A stretch of 64,000 nt of DNA from Dermabacter sp. p3-SID358 (GCF_025147465.1 NZ_JALXOZ010000001.1:241586-305585), one strand, 5' to 3'. Positions 44,373 to 53,439 are shown, counted from the stretch's first letter. The notes: generated by a model not told the origin, from the sequence alone. A program made the numbers and translations.

Positions 44373-46484
44373 GTGAGTACCGAGTCTTCTTCCCCAGACA
44401 TCGGCCTCGTACTTAGCGATCGCTACCGCATCGAGCATTTGATCGCGCGTGGCGGCATGGCCACGGTGTATCGGGGCTTCGACGAGCGCCTGCATCGCCC
44501 CGTCGCGCTCAAAGTCATGCATCCGCATCTTGCGGACAATCCCGAATTTATCTCGCGTTTCTCGCGGGAGGCCCGTAGCGCTGCACGCCTCACTCATCCA
44601 CACGTCGTGAGTGTGTATGACCAGGGAGAGGATCGCGGCCGCGTGTATCTCGCGATGCAGCTCGTCGAGGGTGAGACTCTGCGCGATGAATTGCGCCGCG
44701 ATAGGACCCTCACGCTCAAACGCGCGCTTCGCGTGGGTCGCGATGTGCTTGCCGCGCTCGATGCCGCGCACCGCTCCGGCATCATCCACCGCGACATCAA
44801 GCCCGAGAACGTCCTCGTGAACGCCGAACGTGACATTCTTGTCGCCGACTTCGGTCTCGCACGCGCAGTCGGATCCGCAACAACATCTGCAACCGGCACC
44901 ATGCTTGGTACGGTCGCCTATGTCAGCCCCGAAGTCGTCACGCGGGGAGTGAGCGACGCACGCAGCGACCTGTACTCGTGGGGCATCATGATGTTCGAAA
45001 TGCTCGTGGGGCGAACGCCGTTCCAGGGCGACTCCGCGGTGCACATCGCCTACCAGCACGCACACGAAGACATTTCCGCGCCCTCCCAGTTCGCACCTGG
45101 AATCCCCACCTCGGTCGATTCCATCATCACGTGGGCAGCTTCTCGCCTCCCCGCTTCACGGCCTACACGCGCCCATGAGGTCTTGCTCGCCCTCGACGAT
45201 GCTCTCGAAACGTTAAGCGCCACCGAACTCGCGTATCGCGCTCACCCCGCGTCCTCCCTTCCCGCGAATGAGGAGACTGCGGACGTTCCGCGGCTCACGC
45301 GCCAGTTTCCCCGCGGCGCCACGCGCGCCGCTTCCCCCTCCTCTCCGGCTTCTCCGGCATCCCCCGCGAACGATGCGCACAACGCTGCGGAGCCAGAAGC
45401 GCTGTTTTGGGTAGACGAGTCGTCCGACACCACCGGAAACACCACTTCGAGTGGCACAGCCGCATCGAGGCGCAAAAGGTTTGATCCAGGTGAGCAAGCG
45501 TCGGACTCCCCCGACCCAGATGAAAGCATTCGCGAGGTCTCCCTCGCTGGGCCTCGCCGCTCGCGCGGCACCCACACACGTGACTCGCGCCCTTCACCAG
45601 CCCTTCGCATCGTCGCAATTTTGAGCGTTCTTGCTCTCCTTGCCTCTCTTATATTCGGCGCTTTCCGGTGGTATGAAACCGACGGCCCTGGCGGCGTACG
45701 TACCGTCCCGCTTGTCGCGGGAGCCACGCTGAGCGATGCCGAGGCCGCGCTCAAAACTGAAAACCTCACAGTTACGACCGCGCAGGCCTACAGCGAAGAC
45801 GTCCCAGCAGGGCGCGTGATCTCCTCCGACCCCGCGACTGGTGCCGAGGTTCGAAAAGGCGCACAGGTTCGCCTCACGCTCTCACTCGGGCAGGAACTCT
45901 TCGACGTCCCGCAGGTCAAGGGGCAGGCGGTTTCCGACGCTACCTCAGCCTTGGAGTCGGCCGGGTTTGAGGTCACCGAAACCCGCGATTACTCCTCTGA
46001 TGTCCCGAAAGATTCCGTCATCAGCCAGGATCCAGCGGACACGTCACTACCCCGAGGCGCGAGAGTGACCCTCAACGTGAGCGATGGCCCGAAGCCGGTC
46101 GAAGTGCCGAGTGTCGCGGGTAGTGAACGCAAAGCCGCCATCAAGGCGATTGAAAGCGCGGGACTTGCGGCTAAGGTCAATGAGCGATACAACTCGAATG
46201 TGCCGGCGGGCCAGGTCATTTCGCAAGACCCGGCCGGGGCAACCTCCGCGCTCCCGGGAAGCGAAGTCAGGCTCTCGATTTCCCTCGGCCCCGACCTTGT
46301 CGACGTTCCCGATGTTTTCCGCAAGAGCGAGGCCGACGCCCGCTCGGCGCTCGAGAGCGCCGGGCTCAAGGTTGAAGTCGTCTACGAGCGCGGAACTCCC
46401 GTTTTCGATCTCGTTTCGCAGCAGTCGCAGCCGGGCGGAACAAAGGTGCCGCGCGGCTCGAGCGTCACGATCACGGTCTATTAG
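44373..46484 (+). CDS. pknL: PASTA-domain Ser/Thr protein kinase (PknL-locus type)
   Basis: Membrane receptor kinase of 703 residues. The kinase domain (about 18-280) has the glycine loop ARGGMATVYRG, Lys47, HRDIKPEN with Asp141, VADFGLAR and the activation-loop end GTVAYVSPEV. A Ser/Ala-rich juxtamembrane region follows, then one transmembrane helix (about 410-430, IVAILSVLALLASLIFGAF) and four extracellular PASTA domains (about 440-703), each of roughly 65 residues, that likely bind peptidoglycan fragments. Position beside Rv2175c and aroG points to PknL; M. tuberculosis PknL lacks PASTA domains, so the architecture is PknB-like. GTG start. Ends 6 nt from the convergent aroG. Confidence 0.93.
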   Translation: MSTESSSPDIGLVLSDRYRIEHLIARGGMATVYRGFDERLHRPVALKVMHPHLADNPEFISRFSREARSAARLTHPHVVSVYDQGEDRGRVYLAMQLVEGETLRDELRRDRTLTLKRALRVGRDVLAALDAAHRSGIIHRDIKPENVLVNAERDILVADFGLARAVGSATTSATGTMLGTVAYVSPEVVTRGVSDARSDLYSWGIMMFEMLVGRTPFQGDSAVHIAYQHAHEDISAPSQFAPGIPTSVDSIITWAASRLPASRPTRAHEVLLALDDALETLSATELAYRAHPASSLPANEETADVPRLTRQFPRGATRAASPSSPASPASPANDAHNAAEPEALFWVDESSDTTGNTTSSGTAASRRKRFDPGEQASDSPDPDESIREVSLAGPRRSRGTHTRDSRPSPALRIVAILSVLALLASLIFGAFRWYETDGPGGVRTVPLVAGATLSDAEAALKTENLTVTTAQAYSEDVPAGRVISSDPATGAEVRKGAQVRLTLSLGQELFDVPQVKGQAVSDATSALESAGFEVTETRDYSSDVPKDSVISQDPADTSLPRGARVTLNVSDGPKPVEVPSVAGSERKAAIKAIESAGLAAKVNERYNSNVPAGQVISQDPAGATSALPGSEVRLSISLGPDLVDVPDVFRKSEADARSALESAGLKVEVVYERGTPVFDLVSQQSQPGGTKVPRGSSVTITVY

Positions 46485-46490
46485 AACCGG

Positions 46491-47891
46491 TCAGCTCGGG
46501 CGGTTGCCGAGCATATCGGCAACGAGGAACGCGAGTTCGAGCGACTGCGAGTGGTTGAGGCGAGGATCAACGAGGGTCTCGTATCGATGCTGCAGACCTT
46601 CCTCGTCGAGCTCTCCGGAGCCGCCGAGAACCTCGGTCACGTCATCGCCCGTGAGCTCCATATGAAGGCCCGCGGGAACGGTTCCGACCTCCCAATGCGC
46701 TTCGAAGAAGCCGCGCACTTCGTCCATAATGTCGTCGAAACGGCGGGTCTTGTACCCATTCGAACTCGTGATCGTGTTGCCATGCATCGGGTCGGTTACC
46801 CACACGGCCTCGATCCCCTCGTTCTTCGCAGACTTCAAGAGTGCGGGGAGTTTCTCGCGCACATTCGCGGCGCCCATACGGCTCACGAAAGTGAGGCGAC
46901 CGGGCTCCCGCTCCGGATCGAGAACCTCAGCGAGGCGGAGCATGTCGTCGACGCTCGCGTTCGGGCCAAGTTTCACACCGATCGGGTTGCGCAGTTGCGA
47001 CATGAAGTGCACGTGTGCGCCATCTAGCTGGCGCGTGCGCTCACCAATCCAGAGAAAATGGCCCGAACAACCGTAAATCTCGCCCGTACGCGAGTCGACG
47101 CGCGCGAGCGCCTCTTCGTAGTCGAGGAGGAGAGCCTCGTGGGAGGAGTAAAACTCAACCATGCGAATAGGGTCGAAATCCACGCCGATCGCTTCCATAA
47201 AACGCACGGCGCGCTCGATGTCATCTGCTACTCGCACGTACTTCGAGTAGGCGTCGGATTCCACGAACCCCTTATTCCATGCCTGAACCTGCCGGAGATC
47301 CGCAAAACCGCCGCCCGTGAAGGCCCGCAAGAGATTCAGGGTCTGCGAAGCGGTCGTGTACATCTTCCACAGGCGCGCGGGATCCGGAGTGCGGGATTCG
47401 GGTGTGAACTCGTAGCCGTTGATCGCATCGCCGCGGTAGCTCGGCAAGCTCACGCCGTCGATCGTCTCGGTGTCGCTCGAGCGAGGCTTGGCGAACTGGC
47501 CTGCCATCCGCCCCATCTTGATGGTCGGAAGCGAGGCTCCATAGGTGAGAATCGCCGCCATCTGGAGGATCGTCTGGACCTTGTTTTTGATGCGATCAGC
47601 GGTCGAATCAGCGAAAGTCTCAGCACAGTCGCCGCCTTGGAGCAAAAATGCCTCACCACGCGCAGCCTTGGCGAGATGGGTGCGTAGAAGGTCAACCTCG
47701 CCCGCGAACACGAGGGGCGGTGCGGCGCGCAGCTCATCAAACACGCGGGCGCGCTCACTCTCAATCGGCCAGGTGGGCTGCTGGACGCGTGGATACTCTC
47801 GCCACGACGAAAGCGCTTCAAGATGGGCAGATGATTCGGAGAGCTCGAACGGGTGAAAGCTCGCAGCAACGTTTCGGTTCTGGTAACTCAC
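46491..47891 (-). CDS. aroG: Class II DAHP synthase
   Basis: First step of the shikimate pathway: PEP plus erythrose 4-phosphate to DAHP. The 466-residue protein is the plant/actinobacterial class II type, with the metal-binding Cys in QGGDCAETFAD (near 85), GRMAGQFAKPRS, NPIGVKLGP, SRMGAANVREKLPALL and DPMHGNT. GTG 47891 is the start, with a TACTAT box 6 nt upstream. Its usual partner in mycobacteria is chorismate mutase, not present here. Confidence 0.95.
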   Translation of the reverse strand: MSYQNRNVAASFHPFELSESSAHLEALSSWREYPRVQQPTWPIESERARVFDELRAAPPLVFAGEVDLLRTHLAKAARGEAFLLQGGDCAETFADSTADRIKNKVQTILQMAAILTYGASLPTIKMGRMAGQFAKPRSSDTETIDGVSLPSYRGDAINGYEFTPESRTPDPARLWKMYTTASQTLNLLRAFTGGGFADLRQVQAWNKGFVESDAYSKYVRVADDIERAVRFMEAIGVDFDPIRMVEFYSSHEALLLDYEEALARVDSRTGEIYGCSGHFLWIGERTRQLDGAHVHFMSQLRNPIGVKLGPNASVDDMLRLAEVLDPEREPGRLTFVSRMGAANVREKLPALLKSAKNEGIEAVWVTDPMHGNTITSSNGYKTRRFDDIMDEVRGFFEAHWEVGTVPAGLHMELTGDDVTEVLGGSGELDEEGLQHRYETLVDPRLNHSQSLELAFLVADMLGNRPS

Positions 47892-47897
47892 CCGGTC

Positions 47898-47903
47898 ATA
47901 GTA
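47898..47903 (-). promoter_or_regulatory. -10 box TACTAT, leaderless start of aroG
   Basis: Ends 6 nt before GTG 47891, with GACCGG between. Confidence 0.55.
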
Positions 47904-47951
47904 GGCGAAACTCGCGCTCGGGGCATGTGCGGTCCGAGTCGCTGCGCCGTT

Positions 47952-48692
47952 TTAGGCGCGATTCTTTGCCTCTCCACGCGCACCTTTGAGCCTCTTTTTA
48001 ACCTCAAATGCGTACTCGTCGACATAGTTCTGGCCGGACATCTCGCGGATCGCATCCATGAGAATTCGCGTGAGAGTTTGAAGTTCAACGCGTGAAGCGG
48101 AATGATCGCTCCCATCTGCACCCCTGAGTTTTGCGAGCTCGGCGCCCATGTCGATTGTCGGGCCGATCTGCGTGTGCAGCTTCGCACCGAGCTTTGGGAC
48201 GATGGCTTTCCTTGAGCGCTGCGCTTCAAACGCACCGAGCGTTGCAACGGGGAGGATGGGGGCTCCGGTCGCGAGTGCGAGGCGCACCGCTCCCGTTTTG
48301 CCACGGTACATGTGGCCGTCAGGGCTTCTCGTCCCCTCAGGAAATACTCCAAGGGCGTGTTCGCCCTCGAGCACGGCAATCCCTGCGCTCAGCGCGGCAG
48401 TCGCACCGCCGTCGCCCGAACGATCTACGGGGATCACATTGACCGAGCGCATGAGCCACGCGAAGCATTTCCCGAAAGCTCCCTTGCCTTTGAACAGTGC
48501 ATCCTTGCCGAGCCAGTGAATCTCGCGCGGGATCATGCACGGCACGAAATATGTTTCGAACGCGGACACGTGATTACACGCCATGATCATGCGGCCCGAG
48601 GAGGGGACATGTTGGAGGCCCGAGACCGTGGGGCGCCAGATGAGCGTGATGAGGAGTTTCACGACGGGCTGCAAGACGGAGTAGAGATGCAC
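47952..48692 (-). CDS. plsC: 1-acyl-sn-glycerol-3-phosphate acyltransferase-like protein
   Basis: A 246-residue membrane-associated acyltransferase of the PlsC family, which adds the second acyl chain in phosphatidic acid synthesis. The substrate motif VFPEGTRSPDG and the active-site region MACNHVSAFETYF are visible; the canonical catalytic NH-x4-D reads NH-x4-E here. GTG 48692 is chosen since family homology starts soon after and a TAGGGT box lies 7 nt upstream; the frame continues upstream into the fadD promoter region. Gap of 60 nt to aroG, which has its own promoter. Confidence 0.85.
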   Translation of the reverse strand: MHLYSVLQPVVKLLITLIWRPTVSGLQHVPSSGRMIMACNHVSAFETYFVPCMIPREIHWLGKDALFKGKGAFGKCFAWLMRSVNVIPVDRSGDGGATAALSAGIAVLEGEHALGVFPEGTRSPDGHMYRGKTGAVRLALATGAPILPVATLGAFEAQRSRKAIVPKLGAKLHTQIGPTIDMGAELAKLRGADGSDHSASRVELQTLTRILMDAIREMSGQNYVDEYAFEVKKRLKGARGEAKNRA

Positions 48693-48699
48693 GGGCTCA

Positions 48700-48705
48700 A
48701 CCCTA
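48700..48705 (-). promoter_or_regulatory. -10 box TAGGGT, possible leaderless start of plsC
   Basis: Ends 7 nt before GTG 48692. Confidence 0.35.
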
Positions 48706-48780
48706 TAGGCAGGCCATTGTCGTGAGCGAAGGAACGCGCCACATACGGCCACCTGGACGATCCTTTTCGCCAAAGGCGCG

Positions 48781-48786
48781 TACACT
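48781..48786 (+). promoter_or_regulatory. -10 box TACACT for fadD
   Basis: About 40 nt upstream of GTG 48826, leaving room for the AAGGAG ribosome binding site, so this mRNA has a leader. Confidence 0.45.
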
Positions 48787-48825
48787 CGATTTCAGCCCCG
48801 CCCAGAAGTCAAGGAGCATTCCCCC

Positions 48826-50628
48826 GTGTCACGCGAGTTCGAAACGCCTCAGATCGCAGAGTCGAAGCCCGAAGAGAACATCACCGACTTCCTCCTTCTG
48901 CGTCGCACCAAACATGCGGACATTCCACTTTGGGAGCGCCAACTCACACCCGGCACGTGGTCACCCATGTACGCTCCCGAGTTCATCACTCTCGTAAAGC
49001 GCCTCGCGCAGGGCCTTATCAACCAAGGCGTACAGCCAGGAGATCGCGTGGCGATCATGTCGCGCACCCGCTTCGAGTGGACGCTCATCGACTGGGCACT
49101 GTGGTTCACGGGCGCCATCAGTGTTCCGATCTACGAAACCTCCTCCCCAGGACAGATCGAATGGATCGCTTCGGACTCGGGCGCCCGCATGATCTTTTGT
49201 GAAAACGCCGGGCACGCACAAGACGTCGACGAGGTACGTCCTTCACTCCCGAACCTCGAACAGGTCTGGGTCATCGACGATGGCATCGTCGACGAGCTCT
49301 CCGTTGACGAGACCGAAATCGATGAAGAGGCCATCGAGAAGGCACGCAGAAGCCGCCGCAAGACTGACACTGCGACGATCGTCTATACCTCCGGCACGAC
49401 TGGTCGCCCCAAGGGCGTGGAACTCACGCACGCGAACTTTATGGACCAGTCGCTCAACGCGACTGGGCTCCTTGGCGACGCGGTGATGCCACCGGGTTCG
49501 CGCATGCTCATGTTCCTGCCCCTCGCGCACGTGTTCGCTCGCGATCTCACCTTCATTTCCATCGTGACGGCGTGCACAACCGGGTTCTCGCCCGACGCGA
49601 AGCACCTTCTCGACGACCTCGCCTCGTTCAAGCCCACCGTTCTCCTCGCCGTGCCGCGCGTGTTCGAGAAGGTGTACAACGGCGCCGAGCAGAAGGCTGT
49701 TGGCGACGGCAAGGGGAAGGTTTTCCACCGCGCTGTCGAGGTCGCGATTCAGTACTCCAAGGGTCTCGACTCCGGCAAGATCCCTCTTCACGTGAAAGCG
49801 CAACACAAGCTTTTTGACAAGCTCGTGTACTCCAAGCTTCGTGACCTTATGGGCGGGAAGCTCACGTATGCCATCTCGGGCGGTGCGCCGCTCGGCGATC
49901 GCCTCCCCCATTTCTTCCGCGGCATCGGCGTGACCATTCTCGAGGGCTACGGCCTCACGGAAACAACCGCGCCGGTGGGCGTTAATAATCCCTGGAACGT
50001 CAAGGTTGGCACCGTTGGCCCGGCGTTCCCGGGTTCCAAGGTGAAGCTCAACGACAAGGGCGAGCTGCTCGTCAAAGGCGTCATGGTGTTCAAGGGGTAC
50101 TGGAACAACCCTGAAGCGACAGCCCAGGCACTTCAGGACGGCTGGTTCAACACTGGAGACACCGCCATGATCGACGAGGATGGCTACATCACGATCACGG
50201 GCCGCTCGAAAGAGATCATCGTGACAGCGGGCGGCAAGAACGTCTCCCCCGCGCAGCTCGAGGACGTCGTACGGCAGAGCCCGATTGTCAGCCAGTGCAT
50301 TGTGCTTGGCGACCAAAAGCCGTTCGTCTCTGCGATTGTCACGCTCGATCGCGAGATGCTCCCGAGCTGGCTCAAGAACAAGGGACAAGGTTCGATCCCC
50401 ATGGCCGAGGCGATCTCGAACGAGGACGTCATCGCCGAAGTCCAGAGGGTGGTTGATGAAGCCAACACCTCGGTCTCCCGCGCCGAATCGATCCGCAAGT
50501 TCGAGATCATCGATGCGGACTTTACCGAGGAGAACGGCTACCTTACGCCTTCGTTTAAGCTCAAGCGCGCCGCCGTCGTCAAGGACTTCTCCGACGTCAT
50601 CGACCGGATTTACACAAAGAAGAAGTAA
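48826..50628 (+). CDS. fadD: Long-chain fatty-acid-CoA ligase (FadD15 type)
   Basis: AMP-forming acyl-CoA synthetase activating long-chain fatty acids. The 600-residue product has the P-loop YTSGTTGRPKG (near 187), the A5 motif GYGLTETTAP, the A7 motif WFNTGDTAMIDEDG and the C-terminal hinge GRSKEIIVTAGGKNVSP. GTG 48826 has AAGGAG about 10 nt upstream. Divergent from plsC, fitting a lipid-metabolism pair. The following exonuclease gene lies in the same frame after the TAA. Confidence 0.95.
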   Translation: MSREFETPQIAESKPEENITDFLLLRRTKHADIPLWERQLTPGTWSPMYAPEFITLVKRLAQGLINQGVQPGDRVAIMSRTRFEWTLIDWALWFTGAISVPIYETSSPGQIEWIASDSGARMIFCENAGHAQDVDEVRPSLPNLEQVWVIDDGIVDELSVDETEIDEEAIEKARRSRRKTDTATIVYTSGTTGRPKGVELTHANFMDQSLNATGLLGDAVMPPGSRMLMFLPLAHVFARDLTFISIVTACTTGFSPDAKHLLDDLASFKPTVLLAVPRVFEKVYNGAEQKAVGDGKGKVFHRAVEVAIQYSKGLDSGKIPLHVKAQHKLFDKLVYSKLRDLMGGKLTYAISGGAPLGDRLPHFFRGIGVTILEGYGLTETTAPVGVNNPWNVKVGTVGPAFPGSKVKLNDKGELLVKGVMVFKGYWNNPEATAQALQDGWFNTGDTAMIDEDGYITITGRSKEIIVTAGGKNVSPAQLEDVVRQSPIVSQCIVLGDQKPFVSAIVTLDREMLPSWLKNKGQGSIPMAEAISNEDVIAEVQRVVDEANTSVSRAESIRKFEIIDADFTEENGYLTPSFKLKRAAVVKDFSDVIDRIYTKKK

Positions 50629-50640
50629 GGCGGGAGCGCG

Positions 50641-52347
50641 ATCGCTCAATCTGCGCAGCGAACGTTTGACGATCTCGGCCCGGAACTCATCGACGTCGAG
50701 TTTGTTGTCGTCGATCTCGAAACAACCGGCACGAATGCCGAGATTGACGCCATCACGGAGATCGGCGCTGTGCGCGTCGTTGGCGGCGAGGTCGTCGAGG
50801 AATTTCAAACTTTCGTCAACCCCGAGCGCCCAATCCCTGCCTACATCGCCGCGCTCACGGGCATTTCCGATCACATGGTGCACGATGCTCCTTCAGTAGA
50901 AGCCGTCATCCCCGCATTTCTCGAGTTCGCACGCACTTCCGTTCTCGTCGCCCACAACGCCCGCTTCGACATCGGCTTCCTCAAGGCCGCGGCGCTCCGG
51001 CTCGACTATCGGTGGCCCCCGTTTGAGGTCGTCGACACGCTCGCGCTCGCTCGGAGGGTTTTTGGTCGCGACGAGGTGAGGAACCACAAACTCTCGACCC
51101 TCGCGGGCGCCGTGGGCGCGACGACGGTCCCCAACCACCGAGCGCTTTCAGATGCGCGAGCAACTGTCGACGTGCTTCATGAGATCATCGCGCGCCTCTC
51201 CGAGGGCGGAGCGAGTCATCTTTCCGATCTGACCTCGAGCGGTAAGAAAGCGAAACCCGCACAAATCCGCAAACGGCACCTCGCCGCCAACATTCCCGTA
51301 GGTCCAGGCGTCTACTCGTTCATTGATGCGCATGGCTCCGTGCTGTATATCGGAAAGTCGGGCAACCTCCGCTCGCGCGTACGCACATACTTTTCACCGC
51401 AAGAGACACGACGCGCCGTTCTCGACATCATTCCCGTGACCGAACGTATCGACGTCGTGCAATGCTCAAGCGAATCCGAAGCCGCGATCCGGGAACTGCG
51501 AGCGATCGCGAGCACGCGTCCCATCGCGAACCGCCAGGGAATTCGCCCTTCACTCGGCAACTGGCTGCGCGTAAGCCACGACGGGCTACGTCTCGCCCGC
51601 AAAGTCCAAGAGGAAACCGAAGTTCATGCCTACATCGGCCCGCTCCGCTCGCGCCACGATGTCGAGCCCATCCGCTCGCTCGTATACGCGGCGCTCGCTT
51701 CAGCGGTCGGAGGCGGGAAAAATACCGGTATGGCGGGAAGCCAAATCGGCAGTGACGGCCCGACGGATGCCGAGGCACCGTCGGAACTCTTTGACGAACA
51801 CCCAGGCTTCCACGCGCGCATGCACCACGCCCTCACAGAGGATCCGAGTGATGTTTTCGAGTATGCGGCGAAGAAGATGCGCGGGCTTGTGGACCGCGGA
51901 CTTTACGAGAACGCGGAAGCGCTCCGCACCCGGGTGGAGCTTTTCGCGAATGCGGCAAGGCGCGCCGCCCGACTCCGCTCAATCGCCGAGGTTCCCTTCC
52001 TCGTGGCCGCGCGCAAAGTCGCGTGCCCCGGTGGTGCGGCACATTCACCGTGGCAGTGGGAGGTACTCGCCGTGCGACACGGGCGCCTTGGCGCTGCTCG
52101 CGCAATGCCCGCGTGGACGGATCCGCTTGCCGCGGTCGCGCAGCTTGAGCGTGAAAGCGAAGCGGAGGCCGAGCTGCACGCACCTCTATGCTTCGGCTAT
52201 CACCAAGAGGCGGAACTTCTCCTCGAATGGCTCGCTGAGCCGGGGATCAGAATCGTCCATATCGAGGGCGAGTGGTCGATGCCCGCAACCGCGCGTTTCA
52301 CTCTCGAGGAATTTCAGCGCACGTTCACACGCTCTGCGACACCCTGA
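50641..52347 (+). CDS. DEDDh exonuclease fused to a UvrC-like GIY-YIG domain; non-standard start
   Basis: A DNA-repair-type nuclease of about 568 residues. Exonuclease motif I DLETTG (Asp25/Glu27), motif II HNARFDIGFL and motif III HRALSDARA define a DnaQ-like DEDDh domain (about 20-190); a GIY-YIG endonuclease domain follows (about 220-310, GVYSFIDAHGSVLYIGKSG), then a UvrC-like C-terminal part. No ATG, GTG, TTG or CTG lies in frame between the fadD stop and motif I. The first normal start, GTG 50770, would delete motif I. I place the start at ATC 50641, with GGGAG 4 nt upstream and 12 nt after the fadD stop. The end overlaps trpD tail to tail by 23 bp. Confidence 0.85.
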   Translation: MAQSAQRTFDDLGPELIDVEFVVVDLETTGTNAEIDAITEIGAVRVVGGEVVEEFQTFVNPERPIPAYIAALTGISDHMVHDAPSVEAVIPAFLEFARTSVLVAHNARFDIGFLKAAALRLDYRWPPFEVVDTLALARRVFGRDEVRNHKLSTLAGAVGATTVPNHRALSDARATVDVLHEIIARLSEGGASHLSDLTSSGKKAKPAQIRKRHLAANIPVGPGVYSFIDAHGSVLYIGKSGNLRSRVRTYFSPQETRRAVLDIIPVTERIDVVQCSSESEAAIRELRAIASTRPIANRQGIRPSLGNWLRVSHDGLRLARKVQEETEVHAYIGPLRSRHDVEPIRSLVYAALASAVGGGKNTGMAGSQIGSDGPTDAEAPSELFDEHPGFHARMHHALTEDPSDVFEYAAKKMRGLVDRGLYENAEALRTRVELFANAARRAARLRSIAEVPFLVAARKVACPGGAAHSPWQWEVLAVRHGRLGAARAMPAWTDPLAAVAQLERESEAEAELHAPLCFGYHQEAELLLEWLAEPGIRIVHIEGEWSMPATARFTLEEFQRTFTRSATP

Positions 52348-53386
52348 CCCAGCGGTCGAGCGCAGCCTGTGCGGCACCGGTATCGAGCGATTCTTCCGCG
52401 CGCTTCACCGCAGTGCGCATGCGATCGGTGAAGGCTGCGCAAGCGTCGGACCCTGCTTCGAGCGCCTCAGCAGCGACAATGCCCGAAGCGGCATTGAGCA
52501 CAACCGCGTCGCGCACCGGACCTTTTCTGCCTGCGAGAAGATCTCGCGCAACCTGCGCGTTGTAGGCAGGATCGCCTCCGCGAAGCGCATCGATGCTCGC
52601 CCGAGCGAGGCCGAAGTCTTCGGGGGCAATGACATGCGTGGTGACACTCCCGTTTCGCACCTCCCAGACGTCGGACTCTGCGGCGATGCTCAGCTCATCG
52701 AGTCCGTCGCGGCCGCGCACGACAATCGCCGAAGCGCCACGATCAGCAAAGACGCCCGCGATCACAGGGGCCATTTCCTCAAAAGCAACGCCCACGGAGT
52801 GTGCGCACACACCAGCGGGGTTGGTGATGGGGCCAAGAACGTTGAAGGCGGTGGGGATCTTGAGGGCGCCGCGCGCGGCTGCCGCATGCTTCATCGAGGG
52901 ATGAAACACTTGCGCAAAGCAAAAGGAAATGCCTGCCTCGTCGAGCACCCGCTGCACACTTTGAACGGGAAGGTCGAGTCGCACCCCCAGTGCTTCGAGG
53001 ACATCGGCGGAACCCGACTTCGAACTTACGGCGCGGTTGCCGTGCTTCGCGACGGGAACACCTGCGCCGCGAATGACGAGAGAAGCCATGGTCGAAACGT
53101 TGACCGTGTGGGCGCCGTCTCCGCCGGTCCCAACGATATCTACGGCGCCTTCCGGTGCCGTGATGGCCGTCGAATGCTCGAGCATCGAGGACGCAAGAGC
53201 GTTAACCTCGTGCACGACAGCGCCCTTTGCTTGAAGCGCCACGAGAAAGCCCGCTAGTGGGATCGGATCAACTTCCCCGCGCATCACCTGTCCCATAGCC
53301 CACCACGCCTCGTCGCTCGTCAGATCCCGGCCCTGCATGAGGGCGGTGGTGAGTGCCGGCCAGGTATAGATTTCTTGATCCGTCAT
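52325..53386 (-). CDS. trpD: Anthranilate phosphoribosyltransferase
   Basis: Tryptophan pathway: joins anthranilate and PRPP. The 353-residue protein has GTGGDGAHTVNVSTMAS (PRPP/anthranilate binding, near 85), KHGNRAVSSKSGSADVLEA and LGPITNPAG. No other trp gene is adjacent; in many actinobacteria a lone trpD sits next to ctaE, as here. ATG 53386 has a TAGCAT box 7 nt upstream; an ATG three codons earlier lies inside that box. Confidence 0.94.
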   Translation of the reverse strand: MTDQEIYTWPALTTALMQGRDLTSDEAWWAMGQVMRGEVDPIPLAGFLVALQAKGAVVHEVNALASSMLEHSTAITAPEGAVDIVGTGGDGAHTVNVSTMASLVIRGAGVPVAKHGNRAVSSKSGSADVLEALGVRLDLPVQSVQRVLDEAGISFCFAQVFHPSMKHAAAARGALKIPTAFNVLGPITNPAGVCAHSVGVAFEEMAPVIAGVFADRGASAIVVRGRDGLDELSIAAESDVWEVRNGSVTTHVIAPEDFGLARASIDALRGGDPAYNAQVARDLLAGRKGPVRDAVVLNAASGIVAAEALEAGSDACAAFTDRMRTAVKRAEESLDTGAAQAALDRWVRVSQSV

Positions 53387-53393
53387 GACGCCC

Positions 53394-53399
53394 ATGCTA
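53394..53399 (-). promoter_or_regulatory. -10 box TAGCAT, leaderless start of trpD
   Basis: Ends 7 nt before ATG 53386, with GGGCGTC between. Confidence 0.5.
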
Positions 53400-53439
53400 G
53401 GCCGTCGCCACTCGTGACGTGGGGCATGCTCACCTTGCG

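Noticed and set aside
50770-52347. GTG 50770 as the start of the exonuclease/GIY-YIG gene
   Set aside because: It would delete exonuclease motif I (DLETTG) and the first core strand, which are intact immediately upstream in the same frame.
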